NCBI GenBank assembly: GCA_900468805.1
Contig: UEIF01000026.1
Coordinates: 107,584-156,078 of the forward strand
From: Hyphomicrobiales bacterium
Lineage (GTDB): Bacteria > Pseudomonadota > Alphaproteobacteria > Rhizobiales > Rhizobiaceae
Reading direction: 5' to 3'
Length of the DNA: 48,495 nucleotides
Each line of letters begins with the position of its first letter. Position 1 is the first letter of the stretch. This document shows positions 23,028 to 32,458 of this stretch, one piece after another. Position numbers and translations under genes: made by a program. The notes beneath the pieces were generated by a model, which was given only the letters and a program-made list of their open reading frames with translations, ran no database searches and had not been told where the DNA came from.

Positions 23028-25244
23028 CTACAGGAAGCTCTGCGGATCGATATCGAGCTGCACCTGAACCGAGCCGCGCTCCTTCGGCGATTGTAAGAGC
23101 ATCGCCCGCAGATAGGCCTGCATGTCGGAGTTCCGGCGGCCATGCACCAGGAGGCGGAAGCGATGGCGGCCGCGCACCAGCGCCAGCGGGGCCTCCGCCG
23201 GCCCGAGAACGGAAATGCCTGACACCTGCGGTGCGGCGTTGCGCATGCCGCGCGCATGGTTTTCCGCATCATGGCGCGTATCGGCTGAAACGATGATGGA
23301 GGCGAGCCTGCCGAAGGGCGGTAGGATGGCACGCTCGCGCTCGCTGATCTCGCGCTCGTAGAAAGCCCGGGCATCGCCGGAGACGATCGCCTGCATGACA
23401 GGATGCTGCGGCTGGTAGGTCTGCAGCAGACCGTGGCTCTTCAGGCCCGTTCGGCCGGCGCGGCCCGTGACCTGCGAAAGCAGCTGGAAGGTCCGCTCGG
23501 CCGCGCGCGGATCACCGTTCGCCAGGCCAAGATCGGAATCGACGATGCCGACCAGCGTCATCAGCGGGAAGTTGTGCCCCTTGGCGACAAGCTGCGTGCC
23601 GATGACGATATCCGCTTCGCCCTTGGCGATAGCATCGAGTTCCAGCCGCAGCCGCTTCACCCCGCCCAAGATGTCGGAGGAAAGCACGATGGTACGCGCA
23701 TCCGGAAAATGCCGCTCCACCTCTTCGGCAATGCGCTCCACGCCCGGCCCGCAAGCAACGAGATGGTCGAGCGTCCCGCATTCCGGGCAGGCTTCCGGCG
23801 TCGGCTCGTTATGTCCGCACTGATGGCATTGCAATTGCCGGCGAAAGCGATGCTCCACCAGCCAGCTCGAACATTGCGGGCACTGGAAACGATGGCCGCA
23901 GACACGGCAGAGCGTGAGCGGCGCATAACCGCGGCGATTGAGGAAGAGCAGCGCCTGCTCGCCCTTCTCCACTGTTTTGCCGATCGCCCGAACCAGCACC
24001 GGCGACAGGAAACCGCCGCGCTCCGGCGCATGGCGCCGCATGTCGACGAGATGCAGGTCGGGCAGCGCGGCATCGCCAAAACGCGTCGGCAGATGGATCG
24101 TGCTGTAGCGCCCACTCTGGCCGTTCACCTGGCTTTCGACCGAAGGTGTCGCCGAAACGAGCACGACGGGAAAATCGCCGATCCGCGCCCGCACGACCGC
24201 CATGTCGCGCGCATTGTAATAGACCCGGTCCTCCTGCTTGTAGGCAGGATCGTGCTCTTCGTCGACGATGATGAGGCCCAGATCTTCGAACGGCAGGAAG
24301 AGGGCCGAGCGCGCGCCGGCGACGACCCGCACCTCTCCGGTCACCGCCTGCCGCCAGACCTTTTCACGGGTTCGCGGTGCAAGGTCGGAATGCCATTCGG
24401 CAGGTTTCGCGCCGAAGCGATCCTGAAAACGTTCGAGGAAACTTGCGGTAAGCGCGATCTCCGGCAGCAGGATCAGCACCTGCTTGCCGCGCCTGAGAGT
24501 TTCGGCAATCGCCTCGAAATAGACTTCCGTCTTGCCGGAGCCGGTCACGCCGTCGATCAGCGAAACCGCGAATTCGCCCTTGCGCACCTCATCCAGAATT
24601 TCCTCGGCAGCTTCCTTCTGCGGCCCTTCGAGGCGCGAACCGATAAAATCCGGGTCCGGCTTGGCAACGATGGGCGGCGGCGGCAGGAAGATGGTCTCGA
24701 AGATGCCCTGTGCTATCAGCCCGTCGACAACGCTGGTGGAAACGCCCGCCGCATGCGCAAGGCCGGTACGCGTCCAGGAAAGCCCGCCCGATGTTGCGTC
24801 AAGCACACGGGCGCGCGCCGGCGTCATCCGCTCCGGCTCGCCGCCGACGAAACGCAATCCCTCCACCATCGGCTCCGGCTCGAAAGCATTCGGCGCCCTC
24901 AGCGCCATCCGCGCCACCAGTCCCGGCGGAGAAAGCGTATAGGTCGCCACCCAGTCGATGAAATCCCGCATCTCCTTGTTGAGCGGCGGGCAATCGAAAA
25001 CGTGGGTGATGGGCCTGAGCTTCTTAGGATCGACGCCATCCTCTCCGCCATCCCAGACGACGCCGATCACCTGGCGTGGCCCGAGCGGCACCTGCACGAC
25101 CGAGCCGGGCTCGACCGCCATGCCTTCAGGCACCGAATAGGAATAGGGTTTTGGCGCCGGCATCGGCACCAGCACCGGAACCGTACGGTTCACGGGCGGA
25201 GCCTCGAAAAGCGCGCCAAAAAGATCGGACGAATCTGTACTCAT
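23028..25244 (-). CDS. priA: Primosomal protein N' (replication restart helicase PriA)
   Basis: A 738-residue superfamily 2 DNA helicase that reloads the replisome at stalled forks. The N-terminal DNA-binding domain (YSYSVPEGMAVEPGSVVQVPLGPR) is followed by Walker A GVTGSGKTE near residue 235, Walker B IIVDEEHD, and SATPSVES. The zinc-binding region contains eight cysteines in four CxxC pairs (CRVCGHRFQCPQC ... CHQCG ... CPECG). The C-terminal helicase motif QVTGRAGR is present. ATG 25244 (MSTDSSDLF) is preferred over an upstream in-frame ATG. Confidence 0.97.
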   Translation of the reverse strand: MSTDSSDLFGALFEAPPVNRTVPVLVPMPAPKPYSYSVPEGMAVEPGSVVQVPLGPRQVIGVVWDGGEDGVDPKKLRPITHVFDCPPLNKEMRDFIDWVATYTLSPPGLVARMALRAPNAFEPEPMVEGLRFVGGEPERMTPARARVLDATSGGLSWTRTGLAHAAGVSTSVVDGLIAQGIFETIFLPPPPIVAKPDPDFIGSRLEGPQKEAAEEILDEVRKGEFAVSLIDGVTGSGKTEVYFEAIAETLRRGKQVLILLPEIALTASFLERFQDRFGAKPAEWHSDLAPRTREKVWRQAVTGEVRVVAGARSALFLPFEDLGLIIVDEEHDPAYKQEDRVYYNARDMAVVRARIGDFPVVLVSATPSVESQVNGQSGRYSTIHLPTRFGDAALPDLHLVDMRRHAPERGGFLSPVLVRAIGKTVEKGEQALLFLNRRGYAPLTLCRVCGHRFQCPQCSSWLVEHRFRRQLQCHQCGHNEPTPEACPECGTLDHLVACGPGVERIAEEVERHFPDARTIVLSSDILGGVKRLRLELDAIAKGEADIVIGTQLVAKGHNFPLMTLVGIVDSDLGLANGDPRAAERTFQLLSQVTGRAGRTGLKSHGLLQTYQPQHPVMQAIVSGDARAFYEREISERERAILPPFGRLASIIVSADTRHDAENHARGMRNAAPQVSGISVLGPAEAPLALVRGRHRFRLLVHGRRNSDMQAYLRAMLLQSPKERGSVQVQLDIDPQSFL

Positions 25245-25298
25245 TGCGGCAGACCATGCCCGCAACGGCCATAAAATGAAACCCGCCGACAATGAGGA

Positions 25299-26447
25299 CT
25301 ACGCGTCATCATCGTCTTCACCGGCGATCGTTCCCGTCAGTCGCATGCCTTCGATCCAGGTGGCGCCATTCTCGCGGATGACCTTTCGCGGACGAACGCC
25401 ACAGCGTTCGCGCACGGCATCGGCCAGTTGCACCGAGTGGGTGACGATCCAGACCTGGCTGCTCTTTGACGCTTCCGCGATCATATCGGCGAGCGGCACC
25501 AGCATATCGGGATGCAGGCTCGCCTCAGGCTCATTCAAGGCAATGAGCGCCGGCAGCCGATAAGAGAGGAGTGCAGCGGCAAGGCCGAGGAAGCGAATCT
25601 GCCCGTCAGACAGTTCGCGCGGATGAAAGACCCGGTGCGGGAAATCCGGAAGCATCAAACCGAATTCCGCCGCCTCGCCCGGTTCCGGCACGACGAGCCT
25701 TGCACCGCCGAGCGCCGATGCCAGGATGCGATCAAGCTCGACCGTATCCTGCCGCGTATGGGCAATCGTCGCAAAGACGGCGGCGAGATTGGCCCCATCC
25801 TCGTCCAGCATGGGGCTGGTGACGGCCAGGCATGGATGGCGAAGCGGAGAAGCCCTGTCCGTGCGAAATCCGTGGAAGAAGCGCCAGTTGTTGACGATGC
25901 GGCGAAAGGCGGCAACTTCGGGAAAATGGCCGGCATCCCCCAGGAGCGCAATAGCAGTTTCCGATGTCAGCGCCTCGTCCGGATAATCCTGCATCCGTCC
26001 CGCACCATCGCGAACGGAGATGCCGGGGCCGGCGCGCTTCATCATCGTCACCGCGCGGCGGCCGGTTTCGACGGAAAGCTCCTCGGCCTTGATCTGCGGT
26101 TCCAGCGCGAAACCCGCAGCCGCCTCCGACGGGCGCAGCCCGGCCTCGACATGATATCGGAATGTGACGGCCCGCTCCTCGTCGATGATCTCGACTTCCA
26201 GGCGGATGCGCGCAGGTCCGTCGGACTTGGGACGCGTGCCGGACCAGAGGGCCGAGAGCATGCCGCCTTCAGCCGCAAGCTCATAAGCCAGCCGCCCGCG
26301 AACCGCCGCCTGCACAAGCTGTAGGGCACGATAGAGATTGGACTTGCCGGCGCCGTTCTCGCCGAGAAACAGCGTCGTATCCGCCAGATCCATGCGGATC
26401 GAGCGCAGTGACCGATAATTCTTGGCGAACATGGAGCGAAGACGCAT
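25299..26447 (-). CDS. ABC/AAA-type ATPase of the RecF-SMC-like class (COG4637-like)
   Basis: A 382-residue stand-alone ATPase. It opens with a conserved KNYRSLRSI strand, then Walker A GENGAGKSN at about residues 29-37. The ABC-like signature is ELSDGQIRFLGLAAALL near residue 280, and the Walker B region reads LIALNEPEASLHPD, with Asn where most ABC ATPases have Asp. A switch-like VTHSVQLADAV follows. The Asn form recurs in predicted ATPases of the COG4637 type as I recall them. There is no nuclease (TOPRIM) domain and no toxin-like neighbour, so a defence role is not supported. DNA-repair-type or housekeeping function is possible; unknown. Confidence 0.8.
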   Translation of the reverse strand: MRLRSMFAKNYRSLRSIRMDLADTTLFLGENGAGKSNLYRALQLVQAAVRGRLAYELAAEGGMLSALWSGTRPKSDGPARIRLEVEIIDEERAVTFRYHVEAGLRPSEAAAGFALEPQIKAEELSVETGRRAVTMMKRAGPGISVRDGAGRMQDYPDEALTSETAIALLGDAGHFPEVAAFRRIVNNWRFFHGFRTDRASPLRHPCLAVTSPMLDEDGANLAAVFATIAHTRQDTVELDRILASALGGARLVVPEPGEAAEFGLMLPDFPHRVFHPRELSDGQIRFLGLAAALLSYRLPALIALNEPEASLHPDMLVPLADMIAEASKSSQVWIVTHSVQLADAVRERCGVRPRKVIRENGATWIEGMRLTGTIAGEDDDDA

Positions 26448-26472
26448 GCTTCCGCTTTAGCGCAAAGCAACG

Positions 26473-27417
26473 TTAAAAAGAATGGGCCGCAACGCGCTCC
26501 GGCGACAGTTGCCGGGATACGGGTACGAAGCGTGAGTCCCCATCGGTCGCCATGTCATAGACCGTATGCTTTTCCAGCGCCTTCGTCACCTCGTTCAGAT
26601 CGCCGTCGAGTTCTTCTGCGGGAATGAGATTGCCGATGACGAAATCGAAGCGGTCGCCCTTCTTGTTCAGAAGTTCATAGAAGACAGTCATGTCGCGCAG
26701 TTCCGTCGACCATTTGGCAAACCAGTAGAAAAGCCCGGAATTGCGCGCCGTCATGTGAACGGGCAGGATCGGCAAGCCGTATTTGCGGGCAAGGCCGACG
26801 GCAGACGTTTTCCACGGCCGCTCGTTCAGCCGTCCGTTCGCCCAATAGGCGATACGGCCCGAAGGGAAAAGCACGGTCGCCTTGCCCTCCTTCACCGCAT
26901 GGTTGGTGAGCTGCAGCGTCTCGCGCGCCTTGAGCTTGCTCTTGAACTCCTCTCGCCATTCGACCGGTATGATCATTTCCGCAAAGCGCGGATTGACGCG
27001 CACCGCATCGCGGTTGGCGAAGAACATCATATCCGGGCGGCGCGTCTTCAAAAGATCGAAAACGGCCACGCCATCGGCAATGCCGGTCGGATGATTGCTA
27101 ACGAGAATGAAACCGCCGGATGCCGGAATGCGCTCGGCATTGGTAACGCCGATATCAAGCTTCAGCAGATTGCTCATGTATTCGAACGACTGGAAGCCCG
27201 GCATGTTGGCGACGTCATTGGCGAATTCGATCGCCTTATTGTAGCGCAGCAGCGTGTAGAGAAACGGCCGCATGAGTGGCCAAAGAGGATGGCGGACGAT
27301 CTTCTGTCCGCGCTCGGCAATCAACGTATCGACGATATGGCCGGGCTTTCCGTGTGAAACCAAGGCAATCGCTTCCGCGAGTTGTCCAAAGGCCGTCATG
27401 GAATCGCGCCGTGCCAT
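26473..27417 (-). CDS. PlsC-like acyltransferase (lysophospholipid acyltransferase family)
   Basis: A 314-residue protein with a glycerolipid acyltransferase core. The active-site region reads VSNHPTGIADG near residue 108: a catalytic His and Asp with five residues between, not the four of classical HX4D, which is seen in the hemolysin-like/ornithine-lipid branch of the superfamily. Downstream blocks ATVLFPSGRIAY and LPILPVHMTARNSG match the later acyltransferase motifs. No clear membrane segment; probably membrane-associated. It may acylate a lysophospholipid or lyso-ornithine lipid. AGGA lies seven bases before the ATG. It is divergent from xerC. Confidence 0.82.
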   Translation of the reverse strand: MARRDSMTAFGQLAEAIALVSHGKPGHIVDTLIAERGQKIVRHPLWPLMRPFLYTLLRYNKAIEFANDVANMPGFQSFEYMSNLLKLDIGVTNAERIPASGGFILVSNHPTGIADGVAVFDLLKTRRPDMMFFANRDAVRVNPRFAEMIIPVEWREEFKSKLKARETLQLTNHAVKEGKATVLFPSGRIAYWANGRLNERPWKTSAVGLARKYGLPILPVHMTARNSGLFYWFAKWSTELRDMTVFYELLNKKGDRFDFVIGNLIPAEELDGDLNEVTKALEKHTVYDMATDGDSRFVPVSRQLSPERVAAHSF

Positions 27418-27561
27418 GAAAATTCCTGTCTTAAGGGAGCTATAAGCTATCTCAATGAATTATGATCGATACATGACAAGGGCTTGGCAAGCATTAGCAA
27501 TTCCATAACGCCACTGCTTCAAAATTGGCGTCATCGAAAGCAAATTCAAGAGCCGAAGCCC

Positions 27562-28497
27562 GTGAATGAACTCCTGATCATTGCCGACCCGCACCTGATG
27601 ACCGAACGCAGCGCCTGGCTCGAAAACCTCGCCCGGGAGCGCCGTCTCTCTGCGCATACGCTTGATGCCTATGAGCGCGACACACGCCAGTTCCTGACCT
27701 TCATGACCGGCCATCTCGGTGGCCCGACGACGCTACGCGATGTCGAAACGCTGCGCGCGGCAGACTTCCGCGCCTTTCTGGCCGCCCGCCGCAAGGAGGG
27801 CTCCGGTGCTCGCTCGGTAGCCCGCAATCTCGCCGGCATACGCTCCTTTCTGCGTCACCTTGAAAAGAAGGGACTTGTGAATGCGGCAGGCGCAGGCGCC
27901 GTGCGGTCACCGAAGCAGCCGAAATCCCTTCCGAAGCCGCTCTCCGACAAACAGGCCATCAACGTTGTCAGCAGCGACGCCCAGCTCCATGACGAGCCGT
28001 GGATTGCCGCGCGCGATGCCGCCGTCATGACGCTGCTTTATGGCTGCGGCCTGCGCATTTCCGAGGCGCTCGACCTGACGCCGACAGATGTCAGAACCGG
28101 CGCCACCACGCTGCGCATCACCGGCAAGGGCAACAAGACGCGCCTTGTGCCGCTGCTGCCCATCGTTTTCGAAGCCATCGAGAAATACCGGCAGCTCTGC
28201 CCCCTTCATCTTGACGAAGGCGAGCCGCTGTTTCGCGGCGCCCGCGGCGGCAAGCTGCAGGCAGCCATCATTCAGCGCGCCATGCAAAAGCTGCGCAGCG
28301 CCTTCGGCTTGCCGGAGACAGCGACCCCACATGCGCTGCGCCACTCCTTCGCCACCCATCTCCTTGCCGGTGGCGGCGACCTGCGCACCATTCAGGAGTT
28401 GCTCGGCCATGCCAGCCTCTCCACCACCCAGGTCTATACCGGCGTCGATGCATCAAGGCTTCTGGAGGTGTATGATAGGGCGCATCCCCGCGCATAA
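27562..28497 (+). CDS. xerC: Tyrosine recombinase XerC
   Basis: A 311-residue site-specific recombinase that, with XerD, resolves chromosome dimers at dif. The N-terminal SAM-like core-binding domain (RLSAHTLDAYERDTRQFLTF) is followed by the catalytic domain with Arg in GCGLRISEAL, the HxxR of TPHALRHSFATHLL, His in LLGHASLSTTQVYTG and its nucleophile Tyr. The GTG at 27562 gives a start (MNELLIIADPHLM) and length typical of rhizobial XerC; an in-frame TTG at 27484 would add 26 residues of unlikely sequence. The Shine-Dalgarno is weak. Confidence 0.93.
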   Translation: MNELLIIADPHLMTERSAWLENLARERRLSAHTLDAYERDTRQFLTFMTGHLGGPTTLRDVETLRAADFRAFLAARRKEGSGARSVARNLAGIRSFLRHLEKKGLVNAAGAGAVRSPKQPKSLPKPLSDKQAINVVSSDAQLHDEPWIAARDAAVMTLLYGCGLRISEALDLTPTDVRTGATTLRITGKGNKTRLVPLLPIVFEAIEKYRQLCPLHLDEGEPLFRGARGGKLQAAIIQRAMQKLRSAFGLPETATPHALRHSFATHLLAGGGDLRTIQELLGHASLSTTQVYTGVDASRLLEVYDRAHPRA

Positions 28498-28584
28498 GCC
28501 TTCGTTAACGCTGTCTCTTAAAGGAATATGCGCAAGCCCGGCGTAGAGCATGAGGCTTGAAGCACATGTGACCGGATTACCATC

Positions 28585-29661
28585 ATGACGATCTCCATCG
28601 GCCACCGGACTTTCCATATCGCGCAGCCGGGCAATATCCTGCTCTGGCTGATCGCCGCGTTTCACATGCTGCTTGCCGCCGCATTGCTCGCAGTCATCTT
28701 TTCCGTGACGCCAGCCGATGCTGCCGAGGATAGCTGCACCGGAAAGAACCTGCTTACCGAGTTGCAGCAGAACGATCCCGCCCGTTATGCCGAAGCCGTC
28801 AAGGAAGCGGACGCCACGCCGAACGGCAAAGGCATTTTCTGGAAGATCGAGAAGTCGGACCTGAAGCCATCATGGCTGCTCGGCACCATGCATGTCACCG
28901 ATCCGCGCGTGTTGAACCTGCCACCCCGTGCCCAGGAAGCCCATGACGACGCCGATACGATCGTGATCGAATCCGACGAGATCCTCGACGAGAAGAAGGC
29001 GACCGCAGCCCTTCTGATGAAGCCCGACCTGATGATGTTCACGGACGGCACGACCATCGAAAAGCTTCTTTCTCCTGAAGATTACGCCCGCCTCGAAGCC
29101 GGGCTGAAGCAACGCGGCATTCCACTCTCGGCCGTTTCCCGCATGCGCCCCTGGATGATTTCGAGCGTCGTGGCACTTCCTGCCTGCGAGATCGCCCGAA
29201 AGGCGAAGGGCGTGCAGTTCCTCGACCAGAAGATCGCTGCCGATGCGGCTGCCGAAGGCAAGCAGGTCAAGGGGCTGGAAACCCTGGCCGAACAGCTGCA
29301 GGCCATGGCCGAGCTGCCGGTCGCATTTCATCTGAAGTCGCTGATCGAGACACTCGAGCTCGGAGCCAAGATGAACGACGTCGTCGAGACCATGACCGAC
29401 ATCTATCTCTCCGGCGATATCGGCATGACAATGCCGATGTTGAAGACCGTCTCGCCCGAAGGCAGCGATGAGGACAGCGATTACGCTGCCTTCGAACAGC
29501 GCGTCATTCTTGATCGCAACAAGGTGATGGCCGAACGCGTCGCACCCATCCTTGCCAACGGCAACGTCTTCATGGCTGTCGGCGCCCTGCATCTGCCGGG
29601 CAAGGACGGGGTTATCGAACTGCTGCGCCAGCAGGGCTTCACCGTCACAGCGGTGAACTGA
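28585..29661 (+). CDS. TraB/GumN family protein with N-terminal membrane anchor
   Basis: A 358-residue protein. Residues about 18-45 form a hydrophobic signal or anchor (ILLWLIAAFHMLLAAALLAVIF) ending at a possible ADA-AE cleavage site. The TraB/GumN core has the paired GxxH motifs: LGTMHVTDPR near residue 98 and VGALHLPGKDG near residue 332, with conserved Glu in IVIESDE. Such motifs suggest a metal-dependent hydrolase (TIKI-like peptidase), likely in the periplasm. It is convergent with the cytochrome b561 gene, with 13 bases between them. Confidence 0.85.
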   Translation: MTISIGHRTFHIAQPGNILLWLIAAFHMLLAAALLAVIFSVTPADAAEDSCTGKNLLTELQQNDPARYAEAVKEADATPNGKGIFWKIEKSDLKPSWLLGTMHVTDPRVLNLPPRAQEAHDDADTIVIESDEILDEKKATAALLMKPDLMMFTDGTTIEKLLSPEDYARLEAGLKQRGIPLSAVSRMRPWMISSVVALPACEIARKAKGVQFLDQKIAADAAAEGKQVKGLETLAEQLQAMAELPVAFHLKSLIETLELGAKMNDVVETMTDIYLSGDIGMTMPMLKTVSPEGSDEDSDYAAFEQRVILDRNKVMAERVAPILANGNVFMAVGALHLPGKDGVIELLRQQGFTVTAVN

Positions 29662-29674
29662 CCTGCTAGAGCCT

Positions 29675-30175
29675 TTAACCGATTGTCATCCGCCGCAAGA
29701 CATCGGTCTTCCAGTAAAACTGGTGAACCAGCGCGCCGAAGACATGGGCAGCAATGACGATCCAGAGGATCAGCTTCAGGACGTCAGCATGCAGCGATCC
29801 CAGCGCTTCCGCACCGAAATAATATGCCGCGATGCCTGACGCCGGCAGGGCGAGCAGCAGCAGATAAAGGCTTGTATGCGCGAGCCGCGCGGCAAGCCGA
29901 AAAATTGCCGGCTCGTCTGCGGATTCAGGCGGTACGCCCTTCACGAAGCGCAGACCGAGCCTGAGGATCGTCACGAGCAGGATTGCGATACCGACATAGG
30001 CGTGGATATTGGCCGAAGCGATCTGTTCCGGCGATGGCGTGCCGCCATGACGGACAAGCCGGTACCAGGCATTCATGCCGTCAGGCAAAAGAAGATTGAA
30101 GAGCACCAGGAGCACGGTCGCCCAGTGAAGGAAACGCTGGGAGAGGCTGTAGCCGACAACGACGCGATCATTCAT
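29675..30175 (-). CDS. Cytochrome b561-family membrane protein
   Basis: A 166-residue di-haem membrane protein with four hydrophobic segments. Candidate haem ligands are the His residues in SQRFLHW, NIHAYVG, LAHTSLY and AAHVFGALVHQF, in the places expected for bacterial cytochrome b561. It would pass electrons between quinol and periplasmic or membrane partners. ATG 30175 is used; an in-frame TTG six codons upstream is less likely. It lies behind the lpdA terminator, so it is probably transcribed separately. Confidence 0.88.
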   Translation of the reverse strand: MNDRVVVGYSLSQRFLHWATVLLVLFNLLLPDGMNAWYRLVRHGGTPSPEQIASANIHAYVGIAILLVTILRLGLRFVKGVPPESADEPAIFRLAARLAHTSLYLLLLALPASGIAAYYFGAEALGSLHADVLKLILWIVIAAHVFGALVHQFYWKTDVLRRMTIG

Positions 30176-30216
30176 TTTCTTGGCTTTCGTCAAATAGTTA
30201 GCGAAACTTGCCTACC

Positions 30217-30250
30217 AAATAAAAACGCCGCCTGCCCGAAGGCAAGCGGC
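30217..30250 (-). terminator. Rho-independent terminator of the TCA operon (after lpdA)
   Basis: Read on the minus strand: GCCGCTTGCC, loop TTCG, GGCAGGCGGC, then GTTTTTATTT. The stem has one mismatch in ten, capped by a stable tetraloop, and lies 28 bases after the lpdA stop. It should end the mdh-to-lpdA transcript. Confidence 0.93.
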
Positions 30251-30277
30251 ATTATGAATGATTGCTGATATTTAATC

Positions 30278-31681
30278 TTACAGATGGATTGGCTTGAAGA
30301 AGGCAGCGAGTGCGGCTTCCTTCACGGCTTCCGACATGGTCGGATGCGCGTGGCAGGTGCGGCCGAGATCTTCTGCCGAGCCGCCGAATTCCATCAGCAC
30401 GGCGATCTCGTGGATCATCTCGCCGGCGCCGAAGCCAACGATATGGCCGCCGAGCACGCGGTCGGTTTCCTTGTCGGAGAGGATCTTGACGAAGCCGTCC
30501 GTCGCCAGCATGGCGCGGGCGCGACCGTTGGCCGAGAACGGGAACTTACCGGCCTTGTAGGCGACGCCTGCAGCCTTCAGCTCTTCCTCGGTCTTGCCGA
30601 CGGAAGCGACTTCCGGCTGCGTGTAGACGACGCTTGGAATGACGTCGTAGTTCACATGGCCGTGCTGGCCGGCGAGAATTTCAGCAAGCGCGACACCCTC
30701 GTCTTCGGCCTTGTGCGCCAGCATAGGGCCCTGCACGACGTCGCCGATCGCATAAATGCCCTCGACATTGGACTTGAAGTGACCGTCGATTTCGACGCGA
30801 CCACGATTGTCGAGCTTGACGCCTGCTTCTTCTAGGCCGAGGCCTGCCGTGTAGGGAATGCGGCCAGTGGAGATCAGAACGACATCGGCTTCTAGCGTCT
30901 GGGTAGAACCACCGGCCACCGGCTCGAAAGTCACCTTGGCGCCCTTGTCACCCTTTTCGACGCCCGTCACCTTGGAGCTCAGTTTGATGTCGATACCCTG
31001 CTTGCCCAGCATGCGCTGGAACTGCTTGGAAACATCGCCATCCATCGCACCGAGAATCTTGTCGAGATATTCGATGACGGTAACCCTTGCGCCGAGGCGC
31101 GACCAGACCGAACCGAGCTCGAGGCCGATCACACCGCCGCCGACGACGATCATCGTTTCCGGCACCTTCTCCAGCGCAATGGCGCCGGTGGACGAAACGA
31201 TGACCTTCTCATCGATATCGACCTTGACGCCCGGAATGCCGGCGACATCGGAACCCGTGGCGATGACGATGTTCTTGCCTTCGATTTCCTGAATCGCGCC
31301 GTCTTCGGCGGTCACCGAAACCTTGCCGGCGGAGACAATCTTGCCGGTACCGTGGAAGGCATCGATCTTGTTCTTCTTGAAGAGGAAGGCAACTCCGTCG
31401 ACGTTGGACTTCACCGTCGCATCCTTGTGCGCCAGCATCTTTTCGAGATTGAGCTTCGGAGCGGCGACTTCGATGCCGAGTTCTTCCATATGATGCGTTG
31501 CATGGAACATCTCGGAAGCATGCAGCAGCGCCTTGGAGGGGATGCAGCCGACATTCAGGCAGGTGCCGCCATAGGTCGCGCGCTTCTCGACGACTGCGAC
31601 CTTCAGGCCGAGCTGGGCAGCCTTGATTGCCGCGACATAGCCGCCGGGGCCGGTTCCGATAACAATCACATCATAGGACAT
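30278..31681 (-). CDS. lpdA: Dihydrolipoyl dehydrogenase (E3 of 2-oxoglutarate dehydrogenase)
   Basis: A 467-residue flavoprotein that reoxidises the lipoyl group on SucB and makes NADH. The FAD motif VIGTGPGGYVAAIKAAQLG is at the start, the redox-active disulfide in GGTCLNVGCIPSK at about residues 40-50, the NAD motif VGGGVIGLELGSVW near residue 185, and the catalytic HAHPTMSE near the end. It is the last gene of the mdh-suc operon; no lipoyl domain is fused to it. Confidence 0.97.
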   Translation of the reverse strand: MSYDVIVIGTGPGGYVAAIKAAQLGLKVAVVEKRATYGGTCLNVGCIPSKALLHASEMFHATHHMEELGIEVAAPKLNLEKMLAHKDATVKSNVDGVAFLFKKNKIDAFHGTGKIVSAGKVSVTAEDGAIQEIEGKNIVIATGSDVAGIPGVKVDIDEKVIVSSTGAIALEKVPETMIVVGGGVIGLELGSVWSRLGARVTVIEYLDKILGAMDGDVSKQFQRMLGKQGIDIKLSSKVTGVEKGDKGAKVTFEPVAGGSTQTLEADVVLISTGRIPYTAGLGLEEAGVKLDNRGRVEIDGHFKSNVEGIYAIGDVVQGPMLAHKAEDEGVALAEILAGQHGHVNYDVIPSVVYTQPEVASVGKTEEELKAAGVAYKAGKFPFSANGRARAMLATDGFVKILSDKETDRVLGGHIVGFGAGEMIHEIAVLMEFGGSAEDLGRTCHAHPTMSEAVKEAALAAFFKPIHL

Positions 31682-31705
31682 TGCTTTTTCCCTTTGCGTT
31701 ATTGA

Positions 31706-32458
31706 CTAGCGCCCGCCGCTCACATTGAGGATCGCGCCTGTTATGTAGGATGCCGAAGGCGAAAGCAGATAGACGATCGCATCGGCCACCTCCTCCGCCT
31801 GTCCGGTTCGCTTCATCGGGATCGATGAAGCCATTTCTTTCGGCTTGTCCGGCTGTCCGCCGGCAGCATGAATATCCGTTTCGATGATGCCGGGGCGGAT
31901 GGCATTCACCCTGATGCCCTCAGCCGCGACTTCCTTGGAAAGCCCGATCGTGAACGTGTCGATGGCGGCCTTCGACGCGGCGTAATCGACATATTGCGCC
32001 GGCCCGCCGATCACCGCTGCCATGGAGGAGATATTGACGATCCCGCCACCGCGGCCGCCATGCTTCGTCGACATACGCCGCACCGCCTGACCGGCGCAGA
32101 GGATGGAACCCGTCACGTTGATCCGCATCATCCGCTCAAGACGCTCGGCTGACATCTCATCGACGCGCGCAATGTAATCGACGATACCGGCATTGTTCAC
32201 CAGCCCGTCCAGCCGCCCGAAATGGCGGTCGACAGCTTCGAACATCGACACGATATCCGTGGCATTGCCGACGTCGCCCTTGATTGCGATTGCGTCTCCG
32301 CCGGCCTTCTTGATCTCGGAAACGACAGCATTTGCCGCCGCCTCGTTCGAGGCGTAGTTCACCGCAACCCGCCAGCCCTGACGCGCAGCAACTAGGCAGG
32401 CGGCGGCACCGATCCCGCGGCTGCCGCCGGTGACGAGCAAAACGGGACCGTCAGTCAT
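31706..32458 (-). CDS. Short-chain dehydrogenase/reductase in the TCA operon
   Basis: A 250-residue SDR with TGGSRGIG near residue 11, NNAG near residue 88, catalytic Ser in NISSMAAVIG, and YAASK. It ends YITGAILNVSGG, as FabG-like SDRs do. The ATG at 32458 overlaps the upstream stop (ATGA) and has AGGGA eight bases before it. It sits between a secreted-protein gene and lpdA within the 2-oxoglutarate dehydrogenase operon. The substrate is unknown. Confidence 0.85.
   Translation of the reverse strand: MTDGPVLLVTGGSRGIGAAACLVAARQGWRVAVNYASNEAAANAVVSEIKKAGGDAIAIKGDVGNATDIVSMFEAVDRHFGRLDGLVNNAGIVDYIARVDEMSAERLERMMRINVTGSILCAGQAVRRMSTKHGGRGGGIVNISSMAAVIGGPAQYVDYAASKAAIDTFTIGLSKEVAAEGIRVNAIRPGIIETDIHAAGGQPDKPKEMASSIPMKRTGQAEEVADAIVYLLSPSASYITGAILNVSGGR

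Noticed and set aside
23403..25274. Antisense open frame of 623 codons over priA
   Set aside because: Arg/His-rich composition without domains; PriA is complete on the minus strand.
25299..27417. Possible two-gene defence system (ATPase plus acyltransferase)
   Set aside because: The second gene is a lipid acyltransferase, not a nuclease or toxin, and both sit among housekeeping genes without signs of transfer.
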